64,000 bases of DNA from Laguncularia racemosa (Eukaryota; Streptophyta; Magnoliopsida; Myrtales; Combretaceae): positions 1-64,000 of the forward strand of contig JBBMOL010000599.1 in NCBI GenBank assembly GCA_037954665.1, written 5' to 3'. Both the position numbers and the translations under genes were made by a program. Under the pieces are notes generated by a model that was not told where the DNA came from, made no database searches, and was given only the letters and a program-made list of their open reading frames with translations. Every line of letters starts with the position of its first letter. Position 1 is the first letter of the stretch. This document shows, one piece after another, positions 10,401 to 20,095 of the stretch.

Positions 10401-11414
10401 TATGATTCTTCATTATTCCTGTGCAAGACTGACAAGGGAATTGTCTTGTTGTTAGTCTATGTTGATGATATTGTTATCACAGGATCTGAGACTCAATTAA
10501 TGTCTCAGTTACAACAACGCCTTCAAGGTTCGTTTCACATGAAGGATTTGGGCTCGTTAACTTATTTCTTAGGTCTTAAGGTTCATTCTTCTTTTGCTGG
10601 AATTTTTCTTCATCAACATCAATATACTGAGGAACTTATTGCTTTAGCTGGTCTCCAAGAGGGACGTTCTATCGATACTCCTTTGGAAGTGAATGTTAAA
10701 TATCAACGACATGATGGTGACTTTCTATCTAATCCATCTCTATATCGACAACTTGTTGGAAGTCTCAATTATCTGACTATTACACGTCCTGACATTTCAT
10801 TTGCTGTACAACAAGTTAGTCAATTTATGTAGGCACCTACACATCTTCATTTAGCAGCAGTTCGCCGTATTGTTCGGTATTTAAAAGGGACTTCTCATCA
10901 GGGTTTGTTCTCTTTTGCAGAGTCTCCCATTCACTTAACCACATATAGTGATGTTGATTGGGCTGGTTGTTCTGATGCACGTCGCTCTATTACTGGTTGG
11001 TGTATATTTCTTGGTAACTCTTTAATTTCTTGGAAGAGTAAGAAACAAGATCGTGTGTCTAAGTCTTCTACTGAGTCTGAATATCGTGCTATGTCGTCTG
11101 CTTGCTCTAAGATTATTTGGCTTCGAGGTTTGTTGGCTGAAGTTGGTTTTCCTCAACTTGGGTCTACCTCTCTTCATGTCGATAATACTAGTGCTGTTCA
11201 GATTACTGCTAATCCTGTTTTTCATGAGTGTACGAAACATATTAAAGTGGACTGTCATTCTATTCGAGAAGCTTATGATAATGGTGTTATTTCTCTTCCG
11301 CATATATCTTCGGATCTTCAAACAGCTGATATATTTGCTAAGGCTCTTTCTCGGCAGTGTCATCAGTTTCTTATTAGCAAATTGATGCTTCTTGATCAGT
11401 CCACATCAATTTGA
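7469..11414 (+). pseudogene. Copia gag-pol polyprotein, disabled
   Basis: Order as in Ty1/copia. Gag: YAAWEFQFKMFLKGKELWGH, a UBN2-type domain at 7500-8090. CCHC knuckle: CYSCKELGHIARHC, about 8155. Protease: WFVDSGATNHMT, D-S-G about 8455. Integrase zinc finger: HRRLGHPNN and CSSCKLGK. Integrase core: HSDVWG, FIDDYSRF, LRSDNGGEY and QNGVAERKNR (D, D, E). RT: KPIGCKWVYS, MDVKNAFLHG and LLVYVDD. RNase H: YSDVDWAGC, SSTESEYRAM and HIKVDCHSIRE. ATG 7469 is followed by a frame change near 7490. Stops lie at 7695, about 7773, 8133, 9549, 9843, about 10395 and 10830. The RT segment about 9840-10290 is in another frame, with a compensating shift near 10290. Stop types are mixed, unlike the A-family copies. 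Confidence 0.9.
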
Positions 11415-11421
11415 GGGGGGA
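11411..11421 (+). other. Copia polypurine tract
   Basis: TTGAGGGGGGA lies immediately before the 3' LTR, just after the RNase H stop codon. It is the standard plus-strand primer position. Confidence 0.85.
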
Positions 11422-11891
11422 TATCAATCAAGCAGGTTTGGAAGCACCAAAACATACACGGTCGGATACACGGTCAGAAGGCATAACCGTGTATTGTATT
11501 AGATAACTTCCAGAAACATACACGGCTGGATACACGGTCAGAAGGCACGGCCGCGTGTTGTGTCAGGAACCTCCCAGAAACATACACAGCCAGATATACG
11601 GACAGAAGGCACAGCTGTGTATTATGTCAGGTAGCTACTAGAAGCATACATGGCCGGATACACGGCTAGAAGGCACGGCCGTGTTACACGGCCGTGAATA
11701 CTTAGATATTTGTTTCGTGACTTAGTTTGTAAATATGGCATGTATATTTTGTATTGTATATTTTGGTAGAGGAAGATTTATTTTCCTAGTTTGTAAGATA
11801 TAGTTGCTTGGAAAGATATCCTCCTAATGTATATATATACTTGAACATGAATTATGAAAGGCATTTAGCCAAAGTTTCTCAAAGGTTGTTA
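11422..11891 (+). repeat. Copia 3' LTR
   Basis: 470 bp, TATCAATCAAGCAGG to AAAGGTTGTTA, then TSD GAAAG. It carries about 42 bp (TTTTGGTAGAGGAAG and following, near 11761) absent from the 5' LTR, and has several substitutions in the 64-bp repeats, so the insertion is not recent. Confidence 0.9.
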
Positions 11892-12139
11892 GAAAGGAGG
11901 CAACGATATCAATGAAATGAGTTGAGACAAGCAAGGTCTTAGTAGATAATGGACCATTATATGTGTTGCAGAGGTATATCCTAGAAATGGAGGAGAGAGA
12001 GCAATCACCCCCCTGTGGTATTTCAAATACTAAGATTCTATAGTGATACTTCTTCAAATAACTTGCTAGGAGAATATAGAGTCTCTACTGCATTTAATCT
12101 ATCAAATTTGAGGACAAATCTTTTTTAGGCCTGAGGAGA
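11892..12139 (+). pseudogene. A-family C-terminal module, right half (after Copia)
   Basis: This continues the 6600-6881 fragment. GAAAGGAGG then ATATCAATGAAATGAG matches the LEKEDTISMEWVE segment of A1. The region continues as YILEMEEREQS, a decayed ILGFYSDTSS and DLRTNLF, and reaches the LTR start GAGGAGA|TGATAGG at 12140. It is frameshifted by an inserted C near 12010 and holds stops. It shows that the Copia element landed inside this ORF. Confidence 0.75.
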
Positions 12140-13093
12140 TGATAGGAATCAAAACCCTACAAGACCTATCATTAAGGCAAGAGCCAAAGGAATTCAAATC
12201 TTGGTGATGAGGGTCCTCTTTGAACAAACCAACTCCGAAATTATTTTTATACTAACCTCTTTTGTATTACTTATGTATTGTGTATTCCAGCAAGCATACT
12301 TGTCATGTCTTATAAGGCAATAGACAAACTCACTAAGACTCAGCTTGTGGGTTATTTATGGACTGATCTAAACCAAAGATGAGCTGGACCAACGAATTCA
12401 ATTGAAGAACTGACTTATGAAGACTATTTTTGTATTTGTTATTTTTCTTTGAACCATATATTTTGTAAGCTGTTTAGGACATTTTATTTGGTTGTATTTG
12501 TGGATTTAGGATCAGCCCCTAAGTGGCATAGATGTAATTATTTTGCCATTTTTACCTTAAGTGGAGCAAGTATAAATACTTGCTTAAGTAGGGTTTGTAG
12601 AGTAAAGTTGAGAGATAAAAAAATTGCTACCTCTTTTCATGAGAATTAGGGTTCATACTCTAAATTTTCATAAGACTCTTATCAATTCTTCAAGGATTGT
12701 GGCGAGTGGCAACTTAAGGATTTGTGAGTTATATCAAATTCTTTAGTTGATTCCATTTCATGTTAGTGTGTCATATCTAGTTATGATTTAGATTCTGTCT
12801 TATTTTGTTCTTGATTATCACATCATTTTAGGGTCATTTTTTGTCCTTGGATTACTTGCAATTTAGCAGAATTAGATCCTAAATTGTAATGTCATTGTGA
12901 ATTATTCAATTCTAGTGGAATTTGCTAATTTTGCATGGAAGCCTTTGCTTAAGGGATTCATGCCGTTTTAGTAGTCTTGATCATTGGATTTCCATTGGAT
13001 CTTGTATTGTGTGCTTGATCCTATTGAGCACATTATCATTTGGTATTAAGGTTATTTGATTTATAAATTGGATTAATAAGGGATTTAGGGTTT

Positions 13094-15461
13094 TGATGGG
13101 AATTTTTCCAATGACCTAGATAGCTATAGAACATGATTTGGATGATGATCCAAATCACTCATATTTACTATTGTTTCTTTTTTATCTAATAAATATTTGA
13201 GTGATAATCTTACAAATACAATGATATTTCACCATGGGATGCCAATTGACTCTCATTGTTGATCACTTAGGGACATCATCAGATTCTCATCCAATGGCCT
13301 ACTATAATCAACATCGCCTCGATGCATTGGCTCTTTGAGGATTCTTATTATTTTGTATTTGTAATTATTTCTTTGGATTATTTATGTGTAAGCTTTTGGG
13401 ACACTTTCATTTTCTTGTAATTGTGTTTTTAGGACTGGCCACCCTAAAGTGGCATAGTTGTAATTTTGAGGACTTTTTAACCCTAAAGGGAGCAAGTATA
13501 AATACTTACTTAAGTAAGGTTTTGAGGGACTTTTGATCATTTAAAAAAAAAAAAAAACAAATACTTCACATGTTGAAGGTTAGGGTTTCCTAATTCTAAA
13601 ATTGCTCTTATCAATTTCAATCCCAAAATTAAGATTGTGGCGAGTGGCCTCAAAGTGAATTTGTGAGTAATGTCAAGTTCTCTTTGTTGTAATTTCCTTT
13701 TCATCACTAGTGAGTTATATCTATGATTGAATTGGATTGTTCTTGATCAGATTTGATTACATTTGTAATCATTTCATTATGTTATAAGATTGATTAGTTT
13801 TAGCACTTGTTATTACCATCAATTTTTACTTCATTTTGATGGATTGACTTTATTGGGAAAGCGGATCACAACTTTGTTCTTGTTTTTTTGTGTAATAATC
13901 TCGTGGGATTTTAAGTGTGTTTAGTGTTTTCAAATGAGGATTTCATCATTGTGATTTTCATCATTTCAATCTTGTGTTATAAGATTGATTGGTTTTAGCA
14001 CTTGTTATTACCATCAATTTTTGCTTCATTTTGAACTTGGATTAGCTTTATTAGGAAAGTGGATCACGGCTTTGTTCTTGTTGTTTTTGTGTAATAATCT
14101 CATGGGATTTTAAGTGTGTTTAGTGTTTTCAATTAAGGATTTCATCATTGTAATTTTAATCTTGTTCACGTGGTGTTGTGAAATTGGTTACAAGCATTGA
14201 GGATTTAACACCATTTGGAAGCTAATTTGATTAACATTGTCTAATTGTCTTTCAAATTAGTTTTCATGTGCTTAGACTTGGTTTTAGGCACATCATCTTT
14301 TGGAAAATTGAGATTGTGGCAAGTGGCCTCAAAGTGAATTTGTGAGTAATATCAAGTTCTCTTTGTTGTAATTTTCTTTTCATCACTAGTGAGTTATATC
14401 TAAGGTTGAATTGGATTGTTCTTAGTCAGATTTGATTGCATTTGTAATCATTTCATTATGTTATAAGATTGATTGGTTTTAGCACTTGTTATTACCATCA
14501 ATTTTTGCTTCATTTTAAATCATGGATTAGCTTTGTTGGGAAAGTGGATCATGGCTTTGTTTTTGTTGTTTTTGTGTAATAATCTCGTGGGATTTTAAGT
14601 GTGTTTAATGTTTTCAATTGAGGATTTCATCATTGTGATTTTCATCATTTCAATCTTGTTCATGTGGTATTATGGAATTGGTTATAAGCATTGAGGATTT
14701 AACACCATTTCGAAGCTAATTTGATTGACATTGTCTAATTGTCTTTCAAATTGGTTTTACATGTGCTTAGACTTAGTTTTAGGCACATCATCTTTTGGAA
14801 AATTGAGATTGTGGCGAGTGGCCTCAAATTGAATTTGTGAGTAATATCAAGTTCTCTTTGTTGTAATTTCCTTTTCATCACTAGTGAGTTATATTTAGGA
14901 TTGAATTAGATTGTTCTTAGTTAGATTTGATTGCATTTGTAATCATTTCATTATGTTATAAGATTGATTGGTTTTAGCACTTGTTATTACCATCAATTTT
15001 TGCTTCATTTTGAACCGTGGATTGGCTTTATTAGGAAAGTGGATCACGGCTTTGTTCTTATTGTTTTTATGTAATAATCTCGTGGGATTTTATGTGTGTT
15101 TAGTGTTTTCAATTGAGGATTTCATCATTGTGATTTTCATCATTTCAATCTTGTTCACGTGGTGTTGCGGAATTGGTTACAAGCATTGAGGATTTAACGC
15201 CAGTTGGAAGCTAATTTGATTGACATTGTCTAATTGTCTTTTAAATTGGTTTTGCATGTGCTTAGACTTAGTTTTGGGCACATTATCTTTTGGTATTAGA
15301 GCTAACCACAATTGGAATTTCAATATTGATCACATCTTTGTTAGTGGAATTGATTCACGAGTAGAAGAAGTTCATGTGATTGGAAGCTAGTTTGATTGAC
15401 ATTATATGTTTGTCTTTCAAATTGGTTTTGCATGTGCTTAAACTTGGTTTTAGGCACATCA
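13094..15461 (+). mobile_element. Solo LTR-E enlarged by tandem duplications
   Basis: It starts TGATGGGAATTTTTCC and ends TTTTAGGCACATCA. Flanking 5-mers are GGTTT (13089-13093) and GGTTC (15462-15466), a TSD with one difference. A TATA box lies at 13497-13504. A normal LTR of this family is about 1.0 kb; this one is 2.37 kb because its downstream half is repeated. No internal coding region is present. Confidence 0.75.
13790..15296 (+). repeat. 495-bp tandem array (plus a 180-bp sub-duplication) in solo LTR-E
   Basis: ATTGAGATTGTGG..GAGTGGCC starts at 14307 and 14802, a period of 495 bp, with a related start near 13630. Each unit ends TTTTAGGCACATCATCTTTTGG and joins directly to AAAATTGAG. 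Inside the first unit, TTATAAGATTGATT..TTTTAGC at about 13791 recurs about 180 bases later. The TGG at each junction equals the first bases of the PBS. Confidence 0.85.
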
Positions 15462-15544
15462 GGTTCACGCCACTTGTGGAGTTGGTGTTGATCAGAATTC
15501 ATTCATTTGTTGTGTGTATATGCTTTTGTCAATTAAGCACATCA

Positions 15545-16069
15545 CATGAACATAAAGGGTGAAATGGCCAATTTGCATCCATCATTAGTCTAGATAAATA
15601 ATCTAATTTAACCTTTGAAAATTACCCTAACCAAGCCCTAATTAACCCATAATTATTAGCCAAGAAATAAAATAAATAATAGCAACAACTTCCTCACGCT
15701 AGCTACACACTTGGATAAGAGGAAAGACATTGTGTGATTATTAACAAAAAGGTTCAAATTTCACTCACCAAATGACTAGATTAAAAGCCCAAATTAAATA
15801 TGGAAATTCCCTTAACTAAGCCCTACTTAGTGCCCATTCATTTACAAGAAAACAAAGCAAATTAGCTAACTATAAACCAAACCTTCCTTAATCGGCCAAT
15901 TTGGACATGAAATGCAACTAGGAAAGTAAGAAGGAAACTAACTAGAATTAGACTAACTAATTGCATGGATGATTAGGGATTAGGCATGTGACAAAAAAGG
16001 AAGCAAAATTTGATATCTATCCCCTCAACTTCATTTTCCCAGTGTGATTGGACTTATTATCAAGCATGT
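15545..16069 (+). other. Unassigned AT-rich stretch
   Basis: I recognise no ORF, LTR, PBS or repeat. It has short A/T runs and CCTAA-rich words but no telomeric array. It lies between the end of the A-family LTR and the left edge of element C, and could be old host DNA or the leader of the LTR-B element. Confidence 0.4.
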
Positions 16070-16948
16070 TGATACGGACCACGCCAACCCGTGACGAAAC
16101 CCAATACCAATACGTTCGGAAATTCGTTGCCTAAGATGCCCAAACACCTAAAGTGGAAACCGCGGCCCGTTGTTTATAAGCGAGACAAGAACCTTGGTAT
16201 AAAATGAAGACGCCACAATCGGGATGAAAGACCGATTGATAAGTCGGGATGAATGCCACAGAAATCAATCTGATAAGTTCGATTTAGTTCTTGAAGAACC
16301 AAAAGAGGTACCTCTCAAAAGTGTTTAATATTCAAAGATGTATCTTGTTCATTGTTCTAAACCCTAGGAGCTTTTATACTAGGGTTACAATTCATGTAAA
16401 ACAAGTCCAAAACGACGTAGTTTAGATAAGTGGCGTAAAAACGCGAAAACAAAACAAGCTGGCCGGCAGGAGATACACGGCCGTGTACTTTAGCCGTGTA
16501 CCTTTCTGTACAACTTCTGGCAACATACACGGCCGTGTACACGACCGTGTACTTTTCTATGCACATTCCGGTCACATACACGACCGTGTACTTCTGGTCG
16601 TGTATCTTTCTATAGATTTGCTTGTCTCCATACACGCCTGTGTACTTTGGCCGTGTATCTTTCTGTGGATTTGCTTGACTCCATACACAGTCATGCCTTG
16701 AAAGTACATGCCCTCTTCAAACCGTGTCCGATGTGACTTGTATAGGAGCAAGGGTCTTCCCATGGTTGTTCCAATCCGTTCCAACTTCATGATTGCCCCA
16801 ATCCTTTCCGGCTTCATGGACATCCTTTATCAACCTGTTAAGTGCTTCCTTGAGTCGTTTCACTCGACTTCTTGTGATCGGTCCAGGTGGCACTTCAAGA
16901 GGATCCACATTCCTTCTTCTAGCTTGACTCTCATCATGGATCTCATCA
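16070..16948 (-). repeat. C 3' LTR, containing the ORF tail
   Basis: 879 bp. In its own direction it starts TGATGAGATCCATGATGAG, inside the ORF at EEGN|DEIHDES, and ends CGTATCA. Bases 16440-16690 hold many ACACGGCCGTGT-like words (TACACGGCCGTGTAC, TACACGACCGTGTAC) and CTGGCCGGCAG. TTTTATACTAGGG on the + strand near 16371 is a candidate TATA region. Confidence 0.85.
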
Positions 16949-19833
16949 TTCCCCTCCTCTTGAAAAGGATTTGTCCTCAAATCGTCACCTATATCAAAAG
17001 GACTCAGATCAGTAACATTAAATGTGGCACTTACTTGATACTCACCAGGCAAATCTATCTTGTATGCATTGTCGTTGATGCGCTCAAGAACTTGAAATGG
17101 TCCATCGCCTCTAGGAAGTAGTTTAGATCGACACTGCACGGGAAACCGCTCTTTGCGCATGTGAACCCAAACCCAATCTCCAGGTTCAAAAACAGCTTGT
17201 CGACGAACCTTGTTGGCTTGTTTCACATACTGCTTTGTTCGTCGTTCAATGTTCAGCCTTCTCAAGAAATCTGCCTTAGAATCAGCTTCAAAACTCACAA
17301 ACTTGTTAGGTTGCAATGGCAAGATATAAATAGGATCCAATGGGTTAAAACCACACACAATCTCAAATGGTGAACAATGAATAATGCTATTTAAAGCCCT
17401 ATTACATGCAAACTCCACAAATGGTAGGCAATCCTTCCAAGTCCTAATGTTCTTCTCTATGGTTGCCCCTAACAATTGAATTAAAGTCCTGTTAACCACC
17501 TCAATTTGCTCATCAGTTTGTGGGTGACAAATAGTTGAAAACATTAGTTTAGTTCCCCACTTTTCCCACAATACTCTCCAATAATGACTCGAAATCTTTA
17601 CATCCCGATCACTAACAATGCTACTAGGTATACCATGCGGACGCACTACCTCTCTAAAGAACAAATCAACAATGTGTATAGCATCATCAGTTTTATGACA
17701 AGGATTGAAATGAACCATTTTAGAAATCCTATCCACAACCACAAAAATAGAATCTCGACCATGCCTAGGCTTAGATAATCCTAACAAAAAATCTATGGAC
17801 ATGTCTATCCAAGGCTCATGAGGAATGACACTATACTTATATAACCAATCTAAGAAGTCATCTAAATAAGGAATGGGATGATGATACTTTACCGTAATGT
17901 TGTTGATGGCGCGGCAGTCAACACACATTCTCCATGTCCCATCCTTCTTAAGCATCAAAATCACAGGCACTGCACATGGACTCATGCCTTCTCTCACGTA
18001 TCCCTTCTCCATTAAGTCATCGACCTGCCTTTGGAGTTCCTTCGGAAAGACATTTTCAAAGTCCTGCACAAGTGACACAACCACACTAGGCAAAGAGTTA
18101 GATAATTCGTTAATAGTCAAACATGTTTCTTTAAAAACCAGCAACAACATAGGTTGCCTCATCACTAATGCTCTCCTTACTACACTCGCTCTTGCCACAC
18201 AACTCTCCTTTTCACTCACCACCAAAGTTGATCCCCCTTCAACTTGACCTCTCACACTCTTTCCAGCCTTCCTCTCCTTTTCCTTTTGATCCTGACTTTT
18301 ATATTCCTTTTTCTTCTCATTGTCTTTTTCTCTATCACTCTCACTCTGCTTTTCACTCACCTTGTGTTTTGCAAACGACTGTTGTAGCTGCAACTGGTCC
18401 TCATACACCTGCTTAGGTGTTAACGGTTTAAGATTAAAGCTCTTCCCTTGGTGAACAAGCGTATACTTGTTAAAAAAGCCATCATGCACAACCTTCCTAT
18501 CAAATTGCCATGGTCTCCCCAACAACACATGACATGCTTGCATTGGCACATCACATAACACCTCATCCTCATACCTACCAATGCGAAACCCAATCAAGGC
18601 TTGCTTACTTACCTTAGTCTCACCACTATCATTCAACCACTGCAATTTATATGGACTAGGGTGTCTAACAGTTTTGAGCCCCAGCCTCTCAACAATAAAA
18701 TTACTCACTACATTGGTGCAACTTCCCCCATCAATAATCAAACTACAAATGTGATCTCTTAGATAACATCTAGTATGAAATATTTTCTCCCTTTGCACCT
18801 CCTCTTCTTCCTTCACCTGCACATTCAAAGCTCTCTTCACTACTGCTACTAGCCTTCCCATTGCAGGCTCCTCATCATCACTAACATCCTCTAATGGAGG
18901 CATATCCTCTTCTTCACTATCCCCCTCAGTCTCATACTCTCCATCATCACGCAAAATCATCACACGCCTATTTGGACATTGACTAGCAATATGGCCTCTA
19001 CCTTGACATTTAAAACATCTAATGTCACGATTTCTAGAAGTAGAAGATTCAGGGTTAGCTTGATTACCAGGAGTAGAACCCGCTTGCCTCAGCTCCCCTT
19101 TCGGTTTGGTGGGTAAAGGCTTTTCTTCCTTCTTCCATTGATTATTCTTCCAAGTGGATGAACCATTACCCTTTTTCAACCGTGCATTACTACTACCTCT
19201 CCTCTTGTGCTGGTTCTCAACTTTTACAGCCATATGGACCATATCCTCCAATTCTACATAATGCTGCAATTCAACAATATTTTGGATTTCTCTATTCAAC
19301 CCCACAAAAAATCTAGCCATTGTAGCCTCTCTATCCTCCTCTACATTCGCCCTAATCATAGTGACTTCCATCTCCTTGAAATACTCATCTACACTCCGGC
19401 TTCCCTGCCTAAGAGTTTGCAACTTGTTGTGCAATTCACGATAGTAATACGCAGGTACAAACCGCTTCTTCATCACCCTTTTCATCTCTTCCCAAGACTC
19501 AATAGGTGGCTCGCCACTCCTTCTCCTATTCAACATTAGTTGATCCCACCACACTATAGCATAATCCGAAAATTCAATGGTAGCAAGTTTTACCTTATTT
19601 CTCCCACTATAGTTGTGACAATCAAATACCATCTCCACCTTTTTCTCCCACTCTAAGTACGCCTCGGGATCATTCTTCCCTTGGAAAGGAGGAATCTTCA
19701 TCTTTATGCTACTCAATTGATCATCCTCTCTATTCCTATCTCCTCTATCTTCCCAATCCCTAGTTCCTCTATTCCGATCACTATATCCTCTATAACTCCC
19801 GACAGAAGGCTCATCAAAATCATCATCTGACAT
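16717..19833 (-). CDS. Ty3 gag-protease-(deleted RT)-integrase polyprotein, uninterrupted
   Basis: 1038 codons, no internal stop, ATG at 19833 (MSDDDFDEPSV). Gag: KMKIPPFQGKNDPEAYLEW at 45-63 and DYAIVWWDQL. CCHC knuckle: CFKCQGRGHIASQC, 273-286. Protease: IIDGGSCTNVVS, 366-377, with D-G-G in the D-T/S-G position, and LLGRPWQFD. A charged linker spans 488-530. RT fingers only: KKDGTWRMCVDCRAINNITV. Integrase core: DMSIDFLLGL, SDRD and HPQTDEQIEVVN (D681, D742, E778). GPF module near 911. Two in-frame deletions are evident. One joins FPKE to LQRQVDDL. The other joins PYLDDFLD to WLYKYSVIPHEPW and removes the RT palm (with its YxDD), thumb, RNase H and the integrase zinc finger. No chromodomain was seen. 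The last 78 codons lie in the 3' LTR. It cannot reverse transcribe alone, but gag, protease and an integrase core could still be made. Confidence 0.92.
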   Translation of the reverse strand: MSDDDFDEPSVGSYRGYSDRNRGTRDWEDRGDRNREDDQLSSIKMKIPPFQGKNDPEAYLEWEKKVEMVFDCHNYSGRNKVKLATIEFSDYAIVWWDQLMLNRRRSGEPPIESWEEMKRVMKKRFVPAYYYRELHNKLQTLRQGSRSVDEYFKEMEVTMIRANVEEDREATMARFFVGLNREIQNIVELQHYVELEDMVHMAVKVENQHKRRGSSNARLKKGNGSSTWKNNQWKKEEKPLPTKPKGELRQAGSTPGNQANPESSTSRNRDIRCFKCQGRGHIASQCPNRRVMILRDDGEYETEGDSEEEDMPPLEDVSDDEEPAMGRLVAVVKRALNVQVKEEEEVQREKIFHTRCYLRDHICSLIIDGGSCTNVVSNFIVERLGLKTVRHPSPYKLQWLNDSGETKVSKQALIGFRIGRYEDEVLCDVPMQACHVLLGRPWQFDRKVVHDGFFNKYTLVHQGKSFNLKPLTPKQVYEDQLQLQQSFAKHKVSEKQSESDREKDNEKKKEYKSQDQKEKERKAGKSVRGQVEGGSTLVVSEKESCVARASVVRRALVMRQPMLLLVFKETCLTINELSNSLPSVVVSLVQDFENVFPKELQRQVDDLMEKGYVREGMSPCAVPVILMLKKDGTWRMCVDCRAINNITVKYHHPIPYLDDFLDWLYKYSVIPHEPWIDMSIDFLLGLSKPRHGRDSIFVVVDRISKMVHFNPCHKTDDAIHIVDLFFREVVRPHGIPSSIVSDRDVKISSHYWRVLWEKWGTKLMFSTICHPQTDEQIEVVNRTLIQLLGATIEKNIRTWKDCLPFVEFACNRALNSIIHCSPFEIVCGFNPLDPIYILPLQPNKFVSFEADSKADFLRRLNIERRTKQYVKQANKVRRQAVFEPGDWVWVHMRKERFPVQCRSKLLPRGDGPFQVLERINDNAYKIDLPGEYQVSATFNVTDLSPFDIGDDLRTNPFQEEGNDEIHDESQARRRNVDPLEVPPGPITRSRVKRLKEALNRLIKDVHEAGKDWGNHEVGTDWNNHGKTLAPIQVTSDTV
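16949..16962 (-). other. C polypurine tract
   Basis: In element direction CAAGAGGAGGGGAA precedes the LTR start TGATGAG and lies within the coding frame (QEEGN). Confidence 0.75.
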
Positions 19834-20095
19834 TTCATCTCCACCCCTCGGTACTCTCCTAGAACGACTCTCCCACTTACGCCCTTGGAATACGTTTGTG
19901 GATTGCTCCTAGAATGACATTTCATGGATCTCATCACATGTAATATCTTTACCTAAGCACTCAAGCCTTTAACCAATAGATAAACTTATCAACCAAGCTA
20001 CCTAGGTTTCTAAGTTTCTTACCCTTTTCTACACATGGAGAGTCCCTTCCCTCTAAAGAAATCCACTTAGAAAACTCCCCTAAAAGTTAACAAAA
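19834..20095 (-). other. C untranslated leader, truncated
   Basis: 262 bases upstream of the C start codon, without an ORF of interest. It ends abruptly at CAAAA before the A-family LTR start TGATGTTCC, so the leader's 5' part, PBS and 5' LTR have been separated or deleted. Confidence 0.7.

Larger units (their letters stand above)
6882..11891 (+). mobile_element. Ty1/copia retrotransposon, full length but decayed
   Basis: LTRs at 6882-7309 and 11422-11891 flank a gag-protease-integrase-RT-RNase H region in copia order, with a tRNA-iMet PBS at 7310 and the polypurine tract TTGAGGGGGGA at 11411. The TSD GAAAG (6877-6881 and 11892-11896) splits an A-family repeat domain. The element ends read TATCAATC...GGTTGTTA, so the termini are TA...TA rather than TG...CA. 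Stops and frameshifts make it non-autonomous now. Confidence 0.93.
12140..15544 (+). repeat. Family A 3' LTR, interrupted by a solo LTR-E
   Basis: It starts TGATAGGAATC after the A-type purine tract. A TATA box lies at 12571-12578. GAGCACATTATCATTTGGTAT at about 13027-13047 is the embedded LTR-end/PBS duplicate also seen in A1. Sequence then continues to 13093, is broken by solo LTR-E (13094-15461), and resumes to AATTAAGCACATCA at 15544. Without the insert the LTR is about 1.03 kb. No matching 5' LTR is visible on the left. Confidence 0.7.
16070..20095 (-). mobile_element. Element C: Ty3-type retrotransposon, 5' end missing, minus strand
   Basis: On the minus strand it comprises 260 bases of leader, the 1038-codon ORF, a purine tract and a 3' LTR ending GGTCCGTATCA at 16070. 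The 5' LTR and PBS are missing because an A-family LTR begins at 20096. A solo copy of the same LTR at 31887-32700 with TSD GATGA fixes the LTR borders (TGATGAGATCC...CGTATCA). Confidence 0.85.

Noticed and set aside
11022..11385. Frames of 110-113 codons on both strands over the Copia RNase H
   Set aside because: They are shadows of the RNase H frame, which has the expected motifs.
10446..11414. Plant pararetrovirus (caulimovirid) origin for the RT region
   Set aside because: Integrase precedes RT, LTRs, PBS, PPT and a TSD are present, and RNase H follows in copia order. This is a Ty1/copia element, not an integrated virus.
6599..15549. CATGA at 6599-6603 and 15545-15549 as a TSD of a 5'-truncated A element
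   Set aside because: The left CATGA overlaps codons (ATGAACCAACC, a decayed MSQP unit) that already belong to the A repeat domain, so it cannot be flanking DNA. The match is likely chance.
15600..15900. Telomere-like CCCTAA words
   Set aside because: Only scattered CCTAA and CCCTAA words occur with no tandem array, as expected in AT-rich DNA.
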